Positions 6,942 to 7,844 of a stretch of 7,844 bases of DNA are shown here, in pieces. The notes beneath the pieces were generated by a model. That model saw only the letters and a list, made by a program, of their open reading frames with translations. It did no database searches and was not told the DNA's origin. The translations under genes and the position numbers were made by a program. The DNA comes from Armatimonadota bacterium. Lineage in GTDB: Bacteria; Armatimonadota; UBA5829. The DNA lies in assembly GCA_026415535.1 (NCBI GenBank), contig JAOAGX010000094.1:1-7844 (forward strand), read 5' to 3'. The first letter of the stretch is position 1, and every line of letters begins with the position of its first letter.

Positions 6942-6971
6942 ATCCTACCATTATAAAAACTTTTGTGTCAA
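6942..6971 (-). promoter_or_regulatory. Predicted sigma70 promoter of the hydrogenase operon
   Basis: On the minus strand TTGACA (6971-6966) is followed after 18 bases by TAGGAT (6947-6942). A perfect TATAAT (6955-6950) also lies within the spacer, but at only 10 bases it is too close to pair with this -35. Transcription would start near 6935, about 180 bases before the first gene. Confidence 0.5.
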
Positions 6972-6979
6972 GAGGTATT

Positions 6980-6995
6980 TGTGATTTTTTTCACT
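6980..6995. promoter_or_regulatory. CRP/FNR-family-like binding site
   Basis: TGTGA (6980-6984), six T residues (6985-6990), then TCACT (6991-6995): a TGTGA-N6-TCACA pattern with one mismatch. It is centred about 52 bases upstream of the predicted operon start, just behind the -35, where a CRP/FNR-family regulator could act. The poly-T centre makes a chance match plausible. Confidence 0.3.
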
Positions 6996-7041
6996 CTTCT
7001 TTTTGCAGCATGGTCATCATACCTGTTTTACCTTATAAGTC

Positions 7042-7070
7042 TTGACAAGCCTTTTGAGTAGGGCTAATAA
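7042..7070 (+). promoter_or_regulatory. Predicted sigma70 promoter of the protease gene
   Basis: TTGACA (7042-7047) is a perfect -35 box, followed after 17 bases by TAATAA (7065-7070) as a partial -10. Transcription would start near 7077, leaving a leader of only about 14 nt that begins just before the ribosome binding site AGGA (7080-7083). Confidence 0.45.
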
Positions 7071-7080
7071 TATATTATTA
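7065..7080. promoter_or_regulatory. Perfect 16-bp AT-only palindrome over the protease -10/start region
   Basis: TAATAATATATTATTA is its own reverse complement over all 16 bases. It covers the proposed -10 box and transcription start and abuts the ribosome binding site. A dimeric repressor bound here would block the promoter. It may also simply be an AT-rich melting region. Confidence 0.45.
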
Positions 7081-7090
7081 GGACGGCGCC

Positions 7091-7844
7091 ATGGGCTGGA
7101 GTAGACTTTTGGTCAAGCTGCTCGGATATACAGCCGGCGCAGTCGCAATAGCCGGCCTCACCTTTGTCCTCGCCCCGGCCGTGATGGGGTGGTCTTCTTT
7201 CACACCGGTCCTTGCTCCTCGGAATCCTGCATTTGAGCAGTACTTGCGGACTATTGGAGCAGACGGCGTTCGACCTCAATGGCAAGCGGATTCCAGTTGG
7301 GGTTTGATCCCACCTCCTCTGGATCTGTCTCACAACACAGGGAAGCGCATCTTGTCACGCGAATATGCAACGCAAAATGGCTTCCCGTCGTCTTTCGATC
7401 TTCGAAACCAGGTCCCTGCCAAACTCAGCCCCGTGAGAAATCAAGGAGATTGTGGCAGTTGTTGGGCCTTTGCTACCTATGGTTCTCTGGAGTCCTGTCT
7501 GTTGCCTGGGCAGTCCTACGATTTTTCCGAGAACCACCTAAAGAACACTCACGGACTCGATTGGACTTGTTGTCAAGGTGGCAACCATTGGATATCGGCC
7601 GCTTACCTCACTAGGTGGTCGGGGCCTGGTAACGAATCTAGCGATCCATACAATCCTTCGAGCTGTGTGTCGCCGCTCAACGTGCCGCCGCTAAAGCACG
7701 TTCAGCGCATTGACTATATTCCAAATCGCGCCGGCCCGCTCGACAACGACAATATCAAACAAGCTCTCATGTCTTACGGTGCAGTTTATACTTCAATTTA
7801 CCAGAACAGCAGTTACTACAACCCAGCGACATATTCCTATTACT
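7091..7844 (+). CDS. Secreted C1A (papain) family cysteine protease, 3' end outside window
   Basis: The frame is open from ATG 7091 to the window edge (251 codons), with AGGA seven bases before the start. Residues 1-35 look like a signal peptide or membrane anchor: basic start (R5, K9), then a hydrophobic stretch of about residues 10-32. A spacer of about 60 residues follows, with no clear inhibitor I29 prodomain. The protease domain begins near FPSSFDLR (98-105). It carries the oxyanion-hole Q118 and catalytic C124 in NQGDCGSCWAF (117-127), spaced as in papain (Q19, C25). FSENHL (145-150), CCQGG (160-164) and the region IKQALMSYGAV (222-232) match later papain landmarks. The catalytic His and Asn lie past the window, so activity cannot be confirmed. 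It is divergent from the hydrogenase operon and probably unrelated in function, acting outside the cytoplasmic membrane. Confidence 0.85.
   Translation, partial: MGWSRLLVKLLGYTAGAVAIAGLTFVLAPAVMGWSSFTPVLAPRNPAFEQYLRTIGADGVRPQWQADSSWGLIPPPLDLSHNTGKRILSREYATQNGFPSSFDLRNQVPAKLSPVRNQGDCGSCWAFATYGSLESCLLPGQSYDFSENHLKNTHGLDWTCCQGGNHWISAAYLTRWSGPGNESSDPYNPSSCVSPLNVPPLKHVQRIDYIPNRAGPLDNDNIKQALMSYGAVYTSIYQNSSYYNPATYSYY

Larger units (their letters stand above)
6755..7090. other. Divergent intergenic region between the hydrogenase operon and the protease gene
   Basis: This is 336 bases with no supported gene. It contains a promoter for each direction, a CRP/FNR-like site, an inverted repeat near the predicted operon transcript start and a 16-bp palindrome, all listed separately. 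From the predicted start near 6935, the operon leader would be about 180 nt. That leader includes a small hairpin, TGCCA/TGGCA (6883-6897), and a CGGT-T-run-ACCG motif (6863-6875). None is a convincing terminator or a riboswitch that I recognise. Confidence 0.6.

Overview
This window comes from a bacterium that I cannot place to species. It carries a compact minus-strand operon for a complex I-related (group 4) [NiFe] hydrogenase, and a plus-strand gene for a secreted papain-like protease begins at the right end. The intergenic DNA is rich in degenerate tandem repeats (heptamers and a 21-bp family). My unaided impression is that such repeats are common in environmental lineages such as Acidobacteria, Chloroflexi and candidate phyla, but this is a weak hint and not an assignment.

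Layout in transcription order on the minus strand: (1) 6754-4775, a formate-dehydrogenase-type molybdopterin oxidoreductase with an N-terminal [4Fe-4S] site; (2) 4652-3561, a HydB/AsrA-like protein with two [4Fe-4S] motifs; (3) 3207-2323, a HydG/AsrB-like FAD, NAD(P) and [2Fe-2S] protein; (4) 2288-1791, a HycI-type maturation endopeptidase; (5) 1778-102, a HycE/HyfG-type large subunit with fused 30-kDa and 49-kDa domains; (6) the first codons of a further gene starting at base 11, probably another hydrogenase subunit. A 353-bp gap between genes 2 and 3 holds about eleven 21-bp repeat units. Heptamer repeats lie between genes 3 and 4 and run through the stop codon of gene 5.

Proposed working: electrons would move between NAD(P)H (FAD protein), a chain of iron-sulfur clusters (HydB-like protein and the Mo-protein FeS site) and a [NiFe] hydrogenase that evolves or oxidises H2. 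HycI would mature the large subunit by removing its tail. The membrane ion-pumping subunits and the small subunit are not in view and would lie beyond base 1. The main oddity is in the Mo protein: the rest of the formate dehydrogenase pattern is kept, including the RGQNN motif, but Tyr134-Asp135 stand where formate dehydrogenases have Sec/Cys-His. It is therefore probably not an ordinary formate dehydrogenase.

The divergent intergenic region (6755-7090) has convincing sigma70-like promoters for both directions, a perfect 16-bp AT palindrome over the protease promoter, an inverted repeat at the predicted 5' end of the hydrogenase operon transcript, and a CRP/FNR-like half-site pair. At 7091-7844 the first 251 codons of a C1A (papain) family protease are present; the gene runs off the window.
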